NCBI RefSeq assembly: GCF_000293805.1
Contig: NZ_AMBZ01000007.1
Span: forward strand, 1 to 64,000
DNA length: 64,000 nt
Direction: 5' to 3'
Source of the DNA: Paenibacillus alvei DSM 29
Lineage (GTDB): Bacteria; Bacillota; Bacilli; Paenibacillales; Paenibacillaceae
Shown: positions 17,759 to 27,789 of the stretch, one piece after another
Layout of the letters: each line of letters opens with the position of its first letter
How positions within the stretch are numbered: position 1 is the first letter of the stretch
Position numbers and translations under genes: made by a program
Notes under the pieces: generated by a model
The model's database searches: none
What the model was told of the DNA's origin: nothing
The model's input: only the letters and a program-made list of their open reading frames with translations

Positions 17759-20146
17759 ATGGCCATTATTAAAGTGTTGGACGAGCATATTGCCAACCAG
17801 ATTGCCGCTGGCGAGGTGGTGGAGCGGCCTTCTTCAGTTGTAAAAGAATTAGTTGAGAACTCGATTGATGCAGGAGCAACACGCATTGATGTGTCTGTAG
17901 AGGAAGGGGGCTTGCAGCTCATCCGAGTCAAGGATAATGGCTCTGGTATTGGTGATGATGACGCAGAAAATGCATTTTTGCGGCATGCGACGAGCAAGAT
18001 TCAGACAGGAAAGGATCTATTCTCGATTCGCAGCTTAGGGTTCCGTGGAGAGGCACTGCCGAGTATTGCGGCTGTTGCCAAGGTAGAGCTGGTAACGTCA
18101 ACAGATTCGAGCGGCTTAGGCAGACGCCTTGTTATTGAGGGCGGCACGATTAAATCGTTTGAACCAGCACAATCCATGCAGGGAACGGAAATCACGGTTC
18201 GCGATTTATTCTATAATACGCCAGCGCGGTTGAAATATATGAAGACGATCCAGACAGAGCTTGGCCATATCTCTGATTTAATCTATCGTTTGGCAATGTC
18301 CTATCCCAATATCGCGTTCACCCTGAAGCATAATGAGCATACGCTGCTGCAAACAATCGGTAATGGTGATTTGCTGCAGGTTATCGCTTCTGTGTACGGT
18401 GTTCAGACAGCAAAAGGGATGTTGCATATTAAAGGGGAGCATTTGGATTTCGAGGTGGAAGGCTATATTGGCAAGCCTGAGCTGACTCGTTCGAACCGCA
18501 ATGCGATGTCATGGATGATAAATGGCAGATATGTAAGAAGCTTTCCACTGAATCAAGCGATTCTTCGTGCATATCATACGTTCTTGCCCATTAATCGCTA
18601 TCCAATGCTTGTGCTTCATGTTAACATGCACCCCTCGCTAGTGGATGTCAACGTACATCCTGCCAAGCTGGAGGTGCGCTTTAGCAAAGAAGCCGAGCTG
18701 TGTGCCTTCATTGAAGAAACCGTGAAGACATTGCTGCACAAGCAGCGTCTTATTCCAGAAGCTGCTCCCGCAAAGGCTAAGGTACGAACGTACGTGGAGC
18801 AAGCGGAGCTGCAATGGGAAGCGGCAGAGACGATTGCAGCGAATCAAGAAAAGCAGTTGAAGCCGATGGGAGCGCTGGTCATAGCATCTGATTCGTCATC
18901 AGATTCATCTTCGGCAAAGGAATTTTTTCAAAATTCTGCTAATGAGACTCGGATATCCAATCAGTCAATCGTAAATCGCAGCCAAGAATCCGCTGAGAAT
19001 CGGGAACAGAATAAAGGCAATGATTCTTCTGGTATCGCTTCTAATGATTCCGAATCTTCCATTGATTCCTCTTCACAGCGTCGTGCAGTTGTAAGGGAAC
19101 TGGCAAACCGTCCTGAAAGGCTGGTGGAAGGAAGCGAAGCGAAGATTCTGTTGCAATCAGAAATGAGCGCTGATGCAACCACTAATGCAACCACTAATGC
19201 AAGCACTGATGCAAACTCTGATGCGGCTATACAGCCTGAAGCTTCCGCGATTGGCAATGAGGATGCTGTTGACAGACCAGAAGTACATCAACAAGCAGCA
19301 GATCATGGTGTGCGCTTCTCTGTACCCGATGAGTCTGCAAGTTCGCAATTGTCTGCGAACCGCATTGAGTCGGGTGAAAGCATTCGAGAGCCATCGACCT
19401 CCTATGCAGGCCGCAGTGCAGGGGCTTCGGATTCGAAGGCGAAGTCATATCAGTCGTATCCAAATTCGAAGCAGCAAGCCGGGCAGTCCACAACGAAGGC
19501 TGGCACGGAGAAGTGGAAGGAATGGTTGACCGAGGAAGGAAGCGCAGACAGTGCAGCATTGCCGAAATTCCCAGCACTATCTTATATCGGTCAGCTGCAT
19601 GGCACATATTTGATAGCATCGAACGAAGAAGGACTGTATTTAATTGATCAGCATGCTGCGCATGAACGAATCAATTATGAATATTATTTTGAACGCTTCG
19701 GCAAGCCAGTAGAAGCCTCTCAAGAGCTGCTTCTACCAATTACGCTGGAGTTTACGCCTGCTGATGCTGAGCGTATCCGCTCACGCATGCATTTGCTGGA
19801 GCAGGTTGGTATCGTGATGGAGCCGTTCGGCGGGCAAACGTTCCTGATTCGTTCTCATCCATACTGGTTCCCTAAGGGGGAAGAAGCCAATATCATTCAA
19901 GAAATGACAGATTGGGTGTTGAACGAGAAGGCGCCCGATATTGCGAAATTAAGAGAAGCCTCAGCAACGATGTGCTCTTGCAAAGCATCGATTAAGGCGA
20001 ATCAGCGCTTGACAGCAGCTGAGGCAGAGACGCTGTTTGTAAGATTGGGAACATGTCGTCAGCCATTTACATGCCCGCACGGAAGACCGATCGTTATTCG
20101 ATTTACCACATACGATCTGGAAAAAATGTTTAAGCGGGTAATGTAA
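17759..20146 (+). CDS. mutL: DNA mismatch repair endonuclease MutL
   Basis: Residues 1-330 form the GHKL ATPase with VENSIDAGA, DNGSGI and FRGEALPSI. A low-complexity linker of roughly 250 residues follows, rich in Ser, Ala, Asn and Asp and including a short Ala-Thr-Thr-Asn-type repeat. The C-terminal domain carries the endonuclease motif DQHAAHERINYE and the metal-site segments CSCKASIKAN and CPHGRP, so this is the nicking type of MutL. The linker makes the protein (795 residues) longer than Bacillus MutL. The ATG at 17759 follows GGGAGG. Confidence 0.96.
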   Translation: MAIIKVLDEHIANQIAAGEVVERPSSVVKELVENSIDAGATRIDVSVEEGGLQLIRVKDNGSGIGDDDAENAFLRHATSKIQTGKDLFSIRSLGFRGEALPSIAAVAKVELVTSTDSSGLGRRLVIEGGTIKSFEPAQSMQGTEITVRDLFYNTPARLKYMKTIQTELGHISDLIYRLAMSYPNIAFTLKHNEHTLLQTIGNGDLLQVIASVYGVQTAKGMLHIKGEHLDFEVEGYIGKPELTRSNRNAMSWMINGRYVRSFPLNQAILRAYHTFLPINRYPMLVLHVNMHPSLVDVNVHPAKLEVRFSKEAELCAFIEETVKTLLHKQRLIPEAAPAKAKVRTYVEQAELQWEAAETIAANQEKQLKPMGALVIASDSSSDSSSAKEFFQNSANETRISNQSIVNRSQESAENREQNKGNDSSGIASNDSESSIDSSSQRRAVVRELANRPERLVEGSEAKILLQSEMSADATTNATTNASTDANSDAAIQPEASAIGNEDAVDRPEVHQQAADHGVRFSVPDESASSQLSANRIESGESIREPSTSYAGRSAGASDSKAKSYQSYPNSKQQAGQSTTKAGTEKWKEWLTEEGSADSAALPKFPALSYIGQLHGTYLIASNEEGLYLIDQHAAHERINYEYYFERFGKPVEASQELLLPITLEFTPADAERIRSRMHLLEQVGIVMEPFGGQTFLIRSHPYWFPKGEEANIIQEMTDWVLNEKAPDIAKLREASATMCSCKASIKANQRLTAAEAETLFVRLGTCRQPFTCPHGRPIVIRFTTYDLEKMFKRVM

Positions 20147-20201
20147 GAAAGGCGAGGATTTGTAATTCCCTTTCCCCAGCGTATATAATGAGGAGGAGCA
20201 A

Positions 20202-20996
20202 ATGATAGTCACGACAGGCGAGTATACGTCACCAGAGCTAAAAGAGCGGGCACGGAAGATGGCCAAGCTGTTCGGATGGCACTATGCTGAACGCCGGAAT
20301 CAGACATTGCCTCGCATGCAGCGCAGATATGGCGACGATGAATTTCTCGTCTACCTAAATGATTGTGTACGCTATTTAAAGCTAGGCAGCACTGAGTTGA
20401 CCTATCACCCTAGTATGGCCTATGTGCGGGCAAAGCGCATTTTGTCCGGTGATGCAGATGGAATGATAACTGCGAGCGGCATTCAGCCTGGTGATGAGGT
20501 ATTGGATTGTACGGCCGGACTTGCAGGCGATGCGCTGGTGTTTGCCGTTGCGGCGGGCCCGAACGGTCGGGTTACTGCCTTGGAGAGTGAGCCGTCGCTG
20601 TTCGCGCTCGTACATGAAGGGCTGCAGCTGTATGAAAGTGGTGTTGAAGAGGTTACCCAGGCAATGCGTCGAATTCAAATGAAGCAGGCCGATCATCTAA
20701 GCATGCTCCGCTCACTTCCGAGCCGTTCTGTAGATGTGGTATACTTCGATCCTATGTTCCGTTCTCCTGTAACGAGCTCAGCATCGATAGATCCGCTGCG
20801 GACGATGGCGAACCATGAAGCCTTGACGCACGAAGCGATTAAAGAAGCTTGCCGCGTAGCTCGCAAGAGAGTGGTCATGAAGGAAGTAAAGAACAGCGAA
20901 GAATTTGCCCGGCTAGGATTTACCCGTGTGTTACCGTCCGGAGCGAAATTGGCATATGGGGTGATTGACATTGCCGGAGGCAACGATAAGGAATAA
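20202..20996 (+). CDS. Class I SAM-dependent methyltransferase, RsmJ-like
   Basis: The ATG follows GAGGAGGAG. The 264-residue protein has the SAM-binding strand VLDCTAGLAGDALVFA (motif I), an acidic LESE at the end of strand 2 and YFDPMFRSP, which matches the DPMF catalytic motif of RsmJ-type 16S rRNA guanine methyltransferases. The N-terminal part (TTGEYTSPELKERARKMAKLFG) is usual in Firmicutes relatives. Its target is not established. It sits between mutL and miaA, 55 bp after mutL, and its 3' end overlaps miaA. Confidence 0.8.
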   Translation: MIVTTGEYTSPELKERARKMAKLFGWHYAERRNQTLPRMQRRYGDDEFLVYLNDCVRYLKLGSTELTYHPSMAYVRAKRILSGDADGMITASGIQPGDEVLDCTAGLAGDALVFAVAAGPNGRVTALESEPSLFALVHEGLQLYESGVEEVTQAMRRIQMKQADHLSMLRSLPSRSVDVVYFDPMFRSPVTSSASIDPLRTMANHEALTHEAIKEACRVARKRVVMKEVKNSEEFARLGFTRVLPSGAKLAYGVIDIAGGNDKE

Positions 20997-21927
20997 ACCG
21001 AAACTACTTGTACTCATTGGTCCGACTGCAGTTGGGAAAACGAAGCTTAGTCTTGACTTGGCTAAGGAGTTCCAATGTGAGATTATATCTGGTGACAGTA
21101 TGCAGGTATATCGGCAAATGGATATTGGCACAGCAAAACTTCCGGTGGGGCAGCGCGAAGGAATTCAGCACCATTTGATGGACATATTGGATCCGGATGA
21201 ACCGTATTCCGTCGCCGATTTTCAATTACAATGTCGCAATTTGATCGATGAGATAACAAGCCGCAATCATACCCCATTTATCGTTGGGGGAACGGGACTC
21301 TATGTGGAATCCGTCTGCTACGGTTTTGAATTCAGTGATCACGGCGCAGACGACGCATTTCGCCAAGAAATGGTGGAATTTGCTGTTGCTCATGGCAATG
21401 AGGCATTGCTGGAGCGCTTGCGCGAAGTGGATCCCGAATCAGCGGAAAGACTGCATCCAAACGATCAGCGCAGGGTAATCCGAGCCTTGGAAGTATACCA
21501 TCTCACAGGCGAACCGTTATCGAACCAACTGGCTCGTCAGAAGAAGGAATCTCCGTTCGAGCTTTGCATCATAGGTTTGACAATGGATAGGCAGATGCTA
21601 TATAAACGAATAGAGGCAAGAGTCGATATGATGATGGAGGAGGGGCTGGTGGAAGAAGTGCGCCAACTGCTTGCACAGGGCTACTCACGAAATCTGGTAT
21701 CGATGCAAGGTCTTGGCTACAAAGAAATCGCAGCGTATGTTGAGGGTGAAATGTCTTTGGATGCTGCCGTTGAGCTGCTCAAGCGCGACACGAGAAGATT
21801 TGCAAAGCGCCAGCTCTCCTGGTTCCGTCACATGAAGGACATTCACTGGGTTGATGTCACGGATTCAGAACGTGCGGATCAACAATTTGAAAAAATTTGT
21901 AAGCACATAGCAGGAAAGTTTCGATAA
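20971..21927 (+). CDS. miaA: tRNA dimethylallyltransferase MiaA
   Basis: MiaA transfers a dimethylallyl group to adenosine 37 of tRNAs reading UNN codons. Walker A GPTAVGKTKLS, the ISGDSMQVYRQMDIGTAK segment, IVGGTGLYVES and the C-terminal RRFAKRQLSWFR are all present. The TTG at 20971 is chosen because GGTGAT ends five bases before it; a TTG at 20965 is too close to that site. The gene overlaps the methyltransferase stop by 26 bp. hfq follows after 50 bp, the same order as in Bacillus. Confidence 0.95.
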   Translation: MPEATIRNKPKLLVLIGPTAVGKTKLSLDLAKEFQCEIISGDSMQVYRQMDIGTAKLPVGQREGIQHHLMDILDPDEPYSVADFQLQCRNLIDEITSRNHTPFIVGGTGLYVESVCYGFEFSDHGADDAFRQEMVEFAVAHGNEALLERLREVDPESAERLHPNDQRRVIRALEVYHLTGEPLSNQLARQKKESPFELCIIGLTMDRQMLYKRIEARVDMMMEEGLVEEVRQLLAQGYSRNLVSMQGLGYKEIAAYVEGEMSLDAAVELLKRDTRRFAKRQLSWFRHMKDIHWVDVTDSERADQQFEKICKHIAGKFR

Positions 21928-21977
21928 CAGGTTGAATATATTTCAACACAATCTCATGATTATTGGGGGTACGGACG

Positions 21978-22217
21978 ATGAATAAATCTATTAACATTCA
22001 AGACACATTTTTGAATCAATTGCGTAAGGAAAGCATTCCAGTGACCGTATATTTGACGAACGGATTCCAGATTCGTGGTGTCATTCGCGCATTCGATAAC
22101 TTTACCATTGTCATTGATAGCGAAGGACGTCAACAAATGGTGTATAAACACGCCATTTCCACATTCACGCCGCAACGTAACGTATCCCTGATGCAAGATC
22201 ATCAGAACGAGGCGTAA
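21978..22217 (+). CDS. hfq: RNA chaperone Hfq
   Basis: The 79-residue protein shows the Sm1 motif ([18 protein letters not shown]) and the Sm2 motif YKHAIST of bacterial Hfq. It forms hexamers that bind small RNAs and A-rich mRNA. The ATG at 21978 is chosen because GGGGGT lies nine bases upstream; the ORF opening at 21963 adds five residues with no ribosome site. It is the last gene of the mutS-mutL-miaA cluster. Confidence 0.96.
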   Translation: MNKSINIQDTFLNQLRKESIPVTVYLTNGFQIRGVIRAFDNFTIVIDSEGRQQMVYKHAISTFTPQRNVSLMQDHQNEA

Positions 22218-22293
22218 TTGACATGGAATGGGGCAGATTGCCAATGAAACTTTTTGCCCCTCCATCACGTCTAATGGAATATAGTCGCTGCCG

Positions 22294-22318
22294 AACAACC
22301 CTGAAGGGTTGTTCTTTT
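22294..22318 (+). terminator. Terminator after hfq
   Basis: AACAACCC and GGGTTGTT form a stem with a three- to four-base loop, followed by CTTTTC. Confidence 0.8.
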
Positions 22319-22417
22319 CATTCGTAGTCATATTGGGTATAAGTATGAGGGATATGTTTCAATCATATCTCGACAAGGTATGAAGAGAGAGACAATCAAA
22401 GAAATAAAGGGAGTCGG

Positions 22418-25083
22418 ATGCAGATGACAAGGGAAAAAGAACCAGCACACCTTACGCGCAAACCGGCACATGGAAATCCTAAGCACAAAGCTAAGAAGAA
22501 AAAGAAATGGACTTGGAAAAAACGTTTTGGCTTATGTTTTTCACGACGGCATTTGCCGTGTTCTGTGCCGTTGGCGGTTATTTGTTCGTACTATTGAACG
22601 GAGAGCGGCTGATGCGTGAATATAAGGATGCGGATATGTTCAAGCTGGCGGAGGTATCCACAGTATATGATATAAATGGTACCGAGCTTGCGAAGCTGGG
22701 CAAAGGCATAGAGCATAGGGAAATCGCAGAGCCGAGAGATATTCCGGAGTTCGTAAGCAATGCATTTATTGCGACGGAAGATCGTCGCTTTAAGGAGCAC
22801 TCTGGGGTTGATCTGTGGTCGATTGGACGAGCGATGGTAAAGGACGTTGTATCGCGCAGCCTTGTTGAAGGCGGCAGTACCATTACACAGCAGCTTGCCA
22901 AGAATATGTTCCTTACGAGTGACAAGACATTTTTCCGTAAAGCTACGGAAGTATCGATCGCACTGGCGCTTGAGAATCACTTCTCGAAAGACGAAATCTT
23001 AACGATGTATCTGAATCGAATCTTCTTCGGTAAAAATGCATATGGTCTCAAAGCTGCAGCGAAGGTGTATTTCAATAAAGATGACTTAAATGACTTGAAA
23101 CTGTGGGAAGTAGCGACTTTGGCAGCTATTCCAAAAGCGCCGTCGCGATATAATCCGCTGTCGAGTCCAGAGCGTTCGAAGGAACGCCGAGCTGTTGTTC
23201 TTCAACTGATGTATGAACAAGGCTATATTACGGCTGAAGAGGCGAAGAGCGCAGCGGCGGTGGATTACGATCCGAAAATGTCGGGGCATTCGGCAAAATC
23301 GGAGAATAAGCAAGACGAGGCGTACAATGCATTCATTGACTACATGATAGAGGAAGCGACAGAAAAAACAGGACTTACCGAGGATGAGCTGTATCGTGGC
23401 GGCTATCATATTTATACTACGATGGATGCCAACGCTCAGCGCATTATGTTCAATGCATTCAATAATGACGAAATGTTCGAGCAGAGCAAGGATGACACGA
23501 AAATGCAGGGTGCAATGGTGATTACGGATCATAGCAATGGCTCCATCATCGCGATGATAGGGGGCCGGGATTACGCCCGCAAAGGATTGAATCGTGCTAC
23601 TGTGAAGCGGCAGCCCGGATCATCTTTCAAACCAATCGTGTCCTATGCGCCAGCACTGGAGACGGGCAAGTATTTCCCGTGGTCGAGATTGAACAATGAG
23701 AAGCAATGCTTCGGCAATTATTGTCCAACGAACCTTGGGGGCTATACGACGTCAGTGGAAATGACGGAAGCGGTTAGACGTTCCATCAACATCCCTGCCG
23801 TATGGATACTGAATGATATTGGCCTGAAGAAAGGGTTTGACTTTGCGAAAAATCTTGGCTTCCCTCTGACGAATGACGATTATAATTTGTCAATCGCATT
23901 GGGCGGGATGACGCATGGGGTTACACCGATCAACATGGCAGAGGCTTATAATGCATTCGCAAACGGAGGGAATTATTATGATTCCTATACAATTGCGAAG
24001 ATTACAGACCGCAAAAACAATGACTATTATGTGTATCACGTACCAAAAGGCAAAAAGGTCATGAGTGAGAAAACGGCTTACTATATGACAGAAATGATGC
24101 GCGAAGTCGTTACGAATGGTACAGGTAAAAATGCACAAATCAGCGGCCGTACTGTTGCAGGTAAAACGGGTACGACTCAGCATTCCGTGCCAGGTTACAA
24201 TGGCAAGGGCGACCGAGATGCATGGTTTGTTGGCTATACACCGGAATGGACTGCAGCTGTCTGGATGGGATATGACAAGACTGACCGAAATCACCTTATC
24301 CATGAGAGCAGCCGCGGAGCGTCAAAGATGTTCAGTGAGGTTATGGGCAAGGCGCTGCAAAGCAAGAAGGCAGGCTCGTTCAACAAGCCGGATAAAGTGG
24401 AAGAGAAACCAGAGGAGCTTAAGGCAGTTAGCGGACTAAGCGCCTCGTATTCTGAAAATTCGAAGAGTGTGACGCTGAGCTGGAATCGAGTATCTGGAGA
24501 TAATGTTTCGTATCAGGTCTATCGGAAGTCTTCCAAGGATAATAAGTTCACTCAGTTGCTGAAAGGACTTAAGGAGACTGGAGCAGAAGATATTGGTGTC
24601 TTCCCTGGCGAAACCTATACGTATTATATAATTGCGTCAACGCCAACAGAGGAGTCGGGCAAATCGAATGAAGCGTCCGTGACGATCAAGGAAGAAACAC
24701 CAGTTGAGCCGCCTCCAGTTGAGCCGCCGACTGTTGATCCTCCGACAACGGAGGATCCGCAAAATCCAGTCGATCCGACGCCGCCGATTGAACCGGAAAA
24801 TCCGGATAACCAGCAGCCGGAAACTGGCGATAACGGTACAGGTAATGAAGATGGCAGTGACAATTCTGGCTCGGCAGAGGATAATGGTTCCTCGGGATCC
24901 GGTACACCAGGTTACAATAATTCCAATGATGGCTCCACAGGGATTAATAGTCTCAGCACGAAAGAGTCGAATCACATCAATAATCATGGTGGTCAGAAGG
25001 ATAACAGCAGTAAGAAAGATGGCGGAGCGGGGACTGAAGATGCTCCTGTAGAAATTCAATCTAACGTGAATAAAGCAGCTTGA
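22418..25083 (+). CDS. Class A penicillin-binding protein (PBP1A family), N-terminus frameshifted
   Basis: A Lys-rich cytoplasmic head begins at ATG 22418/22424 behind a GGGAG-type site and runs to KKRFG. One missing base near 22531 shifts the frame; beyond it come a membrane helix (MFFTTAFAVFCAVGGYLFVLL), a GT51 transglycosylase (EDRRF, GGSTITQQLAKN) and a transpeptidase with SxxK in PGSSFKP, SIN and KTGT. A fibronectin-III-like domain (SVTLSWNRVSG), a Pro-rich repeat and a Gly/Ser/Asn tail follow. The enzyme polymerises and crosslinks peptidoglycan. If the frameshift is real, translation could start at ATG 22507 and keep the membrane helix, but that ATG has a weak ribosome site. Confidence 0.88.
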
Positions 25084-25152
25084 GATAAATAGATAACGCG
25101 TGTTGGACAATTACATGAACAGTCCGTATCAAACAGCATAAGGGGATGTGTA

Positions 25153-25187
25153 GAGTGTGCAGAGTAGGTTGCTGCACACTCTTTTTT
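25153..25187 (+). terminator. Terminator after PBP1A gene
   Basis: GAGTGTGCAG pairs perfectly with CTGCACACTC across a nine-base loop, followed by six T. Confidence 0.95.
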
Positions 25188-25337
25188 ATGGCCTGCTTAT
25201 GTGAAAGGAGGTCTTGAATCTGCTTCTGCTTGTAATGTGGGCGTGAATAGGAATAGAGCAAGTGCGGGATTAGCTATAGTAGATACAAACTCTGCTAATA
25301 ACCTGTAAGGCGATAGAATATATTGAAACATCGACAA

Positions 25338-25388
25338 ATTGATGAAGCATACAGCCTGGCTCGCGGTGGAGAAAAAGAATTTTGGTAA
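25338..25388 (+). pseudogene. Relic of a SpoVK-like ATPase (Walker B segment)
   Basis: About 17 codons read IDEAYSLARGGEKEF, nearly identical to the Walker B segment of the intact ATPase that starts 230 bp downstream, then hit a stop after an extra T. Codons differ from the downstream gene and are richer in G+C, so this is not a local duplication of the same DNA. The rest of the 25190-25620 interval holds short decayed frames and no recognised gene. Confidence 0.6.
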
Positions 25389-25620
25389 GCAATAAGCATG
25401 CGGGTTAACACAAGAGTTTGGGGTTTTAAATGTGTCTGCAACTAAAGATCTCTTTGATGACCTTGCTAGGACATTGAAAGCAATTGGTGGGACATAAAAA
25501 CATTATTCCGTAAATACAATCTAACTACGATATCGCTAAAGGCACGTGCCCGACTAAATTCTCAGAAAGATTTAGAGACTATATTGAGTGGGAAAATGAT
25601 AACGTTCAGGAAGTGATACC

Positions 25621-26616
25621 ATGGCTTCTGACAATAGATCTATAACAACAAAAGATCATAAAGTAAGCATCATATTCAATAACAGTAAAGAAAGCGAAAT
25701 TCGCAATGAAGTAAATATTATACCACCTGCTGCTCAAGAAAGTGGTGGAGAAAGTGAACATATAGAGGAGTATGCAAAAATCTTTGATGAACTCGATGAG
25801 CTAATTGGCTTAGATAAGGTTAAAGAATTGGTATTTCAAATTTACGCCATGTTGACAATTAATCAGCACCGTAAGAACGAGGGAATGCTGGTTAATGAAC
25901 AGGTATACCACATGATATTCAAAGGAAACCCAGGAACGGGTAAGACGAGTGTTGCGAGAATACTTGCAAAACTTTTTAAGACAATGGGCTTATTAAGCAA
26001 GGGGCACTTGCTTGAAGTACATCGGGCTGATCTTGTAGGAGAATATATTGGTCACACCGCACAAAAGACAAGAGAGGTTGTAAAGAAAGCGTTAGGCGGG
26101 GTATTATTCATTGACGAGGCATACAGTCTTGCAAGAGGTGGTGAGAAAGACTTCGGTAAGGAATGCATCGACTGTCTGGTGAAACTTATGGAAGACCATA
26201 AGAATGAATTTATTCTTATAATTGCAGGGTATAGAAATGAATTGGATGAAATGTTGCTAACAAATTCAGGTCTACCTTCAAGATTTTCAATTCATCTCGA
26301 TTTCCCTGATTTTTCAAACGATGAATTGCTCAAAATAGCCTACAAAATGGCCTTAGAGCGAGAGTATGTAATCCTTCCAGAGGCAGTAGTGAAGATAAAG
26401 GAACTGATCACAAAAGAAAAAGAGGATAATTATAATTTTAGTAATGGGCGCTTTATTAGAAATTTAATCGAGAAGGCAATTCGTAATCAAGCAGTAAGAT
26501 TAATAAAGTACAACAAAGGTAAGTTATCACAAGCAAATTTAAGAAACTTAACTTATGATGACTTTGCAAGTAAAGATGATGACACGGAACGAATCAACAT
26601 TCCTAGTTTTATCTGA
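25621..26616 (+). CDS. SpoVK-like AAA ATPase (CbxX/CfqX family)
   Basis: The 331-residue protein has a polar N-terminal stretch, then an AAA module: GNPGTGKTSVAR (Walker A, about residue 101), VLFIDEAYSLARGG (Walker B), an Arg-rich sensor region around GLPSRFSIHLDFPDFS, and a C-terminal helical lid with FSNGRFIRNLIEKAIRNQA. This is the family of stage V sporulation protein K. Its place before hflX matches spoVK in Bacillus. The gene is clearly more AT-rich than hflX, and a relic of another copy lies just upstream, so it may be a transferred or replaced copy. The ribosome site AGGAAGTG is modest. Confidence 0.85.
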   Translation: MASDNRSITTKDHKVSIIFNNSKESEIRNEVNIIPPAAQESGGESEHIEEYAKIFDELDELIGLDKVKELVFQIYAMLTINQHRKNEGMLVNEQVYHMIFKGNPGTGKTSVARILAKLFKTMGLLSKGHLLEVHRADLVGEYIGHTAQKTREVVKKALGGVLFIDEAYSLARGGEKDFGKECIDCLVKLMEDHKNEFILIIAGYRNELDEMLLTNSGLPSRFSIHLDFPDFSNDELLKIAYKMALEREYVILPEAVVKIKELITKEKEDNYNFSNGRFIRNLIEKAIRNQAVRLIKYNKGKLSQANLRNLTYDDFASKDDDTERINIPSFI

Positions 26617-26631
26617 TTATATCGAAAAAAA

Positions 26632-26660
26632 TCCCCCTCAATTTACAGAGAGGGGGTTTG
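26632..26660 (+). terminator. Terminator after SpoVK-like gene
   Basis: CCCCCTC at 26633-26639 pairs with GAGGGGG at 26650-26656, with A-rich sequence before and TTT after. Confidence 0.8.
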
Positions 26661-26799
26661 GAATACATAATTTAATTACCAATAAACGGGCATTATCTAT
26701 TCCATCTATTTAGGCACACGACATTTCATTTATTTATCGAATATTTAAGGCACTTTTGGCAACACTACTTTTCATCACACATTTAAGGAGGATTCAAAA

Positions 26800-27279
26800 G
26801 TGTCTAGTCATCAGTATCTACTTAATCGTCACCACCACAATTTAGAAAAGCACCCCCATTTTGGACATACGATCACCAATGATTCATATGGTCATCAACT
26901 ACATCCATTGTCCCTGCATGCTCCTGTTGTGCATGTTAAGGCTACTATTGTAAAAGTATATCCTGATCGAGAACGAAGAGGAGCGATGCACCAACATTTT
27001 GATGTTAAAATTAATGAACTAATTAGCATTAAAGGAGCCCCTGCTTCTCTAGTTGACATGAAACAGGATACTTTTGTCGCAATCCGATATGGCGATCATA
27101 TGGGATTAGCAGAGCCGATAAGTGGTATTGCTGAGGGACAAGAGATTGAATTGCAAGGCGAATACATAGATCATGGTCATGCATATGCCACTGAAGATAA
27201 TCGAGATAGATCTCCAGTAATCCATTTTACCCACAGACCTGTTGGGTATGTTATCTATCAGGGAAAAGAATATCACTAA
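26800..27279 (+). CDS. DUF3465-like small protein
   Basis: A GTG start lies eight bases after AAGGAGG. The 159-residue protein has a His-rich N-terminus (NRHHHNLEKHPH) with no signal peptide. A segment matching DUF3465 follows: IVKVYPDRERRG..HQHFDV, a GLAEPI stretch in place of the usual DLAPRI, ELQGEYIDHG and VIHFTHRPVGYVIYQGKEY. DUF3465 proteins are small beta-rich proteins of unknown function known mainly from Proteobacteria. Here there are about 20 extra residues in the middle. It stands alone with its own terminator. Confidence 0.6.
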   Translation: MSSHQYLLNRHHHNLEKHPHFGHTITNDSYGHQLHPLSLHAPVVHVKATIVKVYPDRERRGAMHQHFDVKINELISIKGAPASLVDMKQDTFVAIRYGDHMGLAEPISGIAEGQEIELQGEYIDHGHAYATEDNRDRSPVIHFTHRPVGYVIYQGKEYH

Positions 27280-27296
27280 CTATTAGCCCATTAACT

Positions 27297-27325
27297 CGGA
27301 GCCTTTTATTAAGAAGGCTCCCGTT
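27297..27325 (+). terminator. Terminator after DUF3465-like gene
   Basis: GGAGCCTT pairs with AAGGCTCC across a short AT loop; the following tract is CGTTTGC, so the T-run is weak. Confidence 0.6.
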
Positions 27326-27388
27326 TGCTATATACAGTGAAATCAAACTTTCATTCCAATTCATCTTGCGCTATATAGGTCGCCTGAA

Positions 27389-27775
27389 TCAACCTATTCC
27401 ACACTTCATGTGAACTTTGGGCATCTTCCTTCTCCCACATGCTCTGTTATGCATGAAAAACATTTGAAAATGTAAGACTGGAAGCTTAATGTTATTTACA
27501 CCCCTAGTCCTTATTAGATAATACTGAACTCCATTTCCATCAATAGTTTTTTCGTACACCGCAAAACTTTCCCCATTTATAAGATTAGTTTCTTTAAAGT
27601 GATTAACCAGTTCCTTATGCTCCGCATTAAGAATAAGTGCTTTAATCAAATTCTTTTCAACAGAATTCCAATTTATTTTTGATCTCGTTAACAGGGAGCC
27701 ATAAGTTCGCATCCAAAAAATCAAAGCTATTTCATTTAGTATTCTATGATCTATCAATGTTTTTTTGTTTTTCAT
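27389..27775 (-). CDS. Hypothetical protein
   Basis: A 128-residue frame begins MKNKKTLIDHRILNEIALIFWMR and is AT-rich. It is predicted cytosolic, with mixed helices and strands. No family is recognised. No clear ribosome site precedes the ATG, and the last 20 residues are unusually Cys-, Arg- and Met-rich, which may mean the natural C-terminus has been lost by a frameshift. It lies in a short disturbed stretch between the SpoVK-like gene and hflX. Confidence 0.35.
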   Translation of the reverse strand: MKNKKTLIDHRILNEIALIFWMRTYGSLLTRSKINWNSVEKNLIKALILNAEHKELVNHFKETNLINGESFAVYEKTIDGNGVQYYLIRTRGVNNIKLPVLHFQMFFMHNRACGRRKMPKVHMKCGIG

Positions 27776-27789
27776 AATTTCTTAGAATC

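Noticed and set aside
25190..25330. AGGAGG-type site at 25206 as the start of a gene
   Set aside because: No open frame of useful length follows it.
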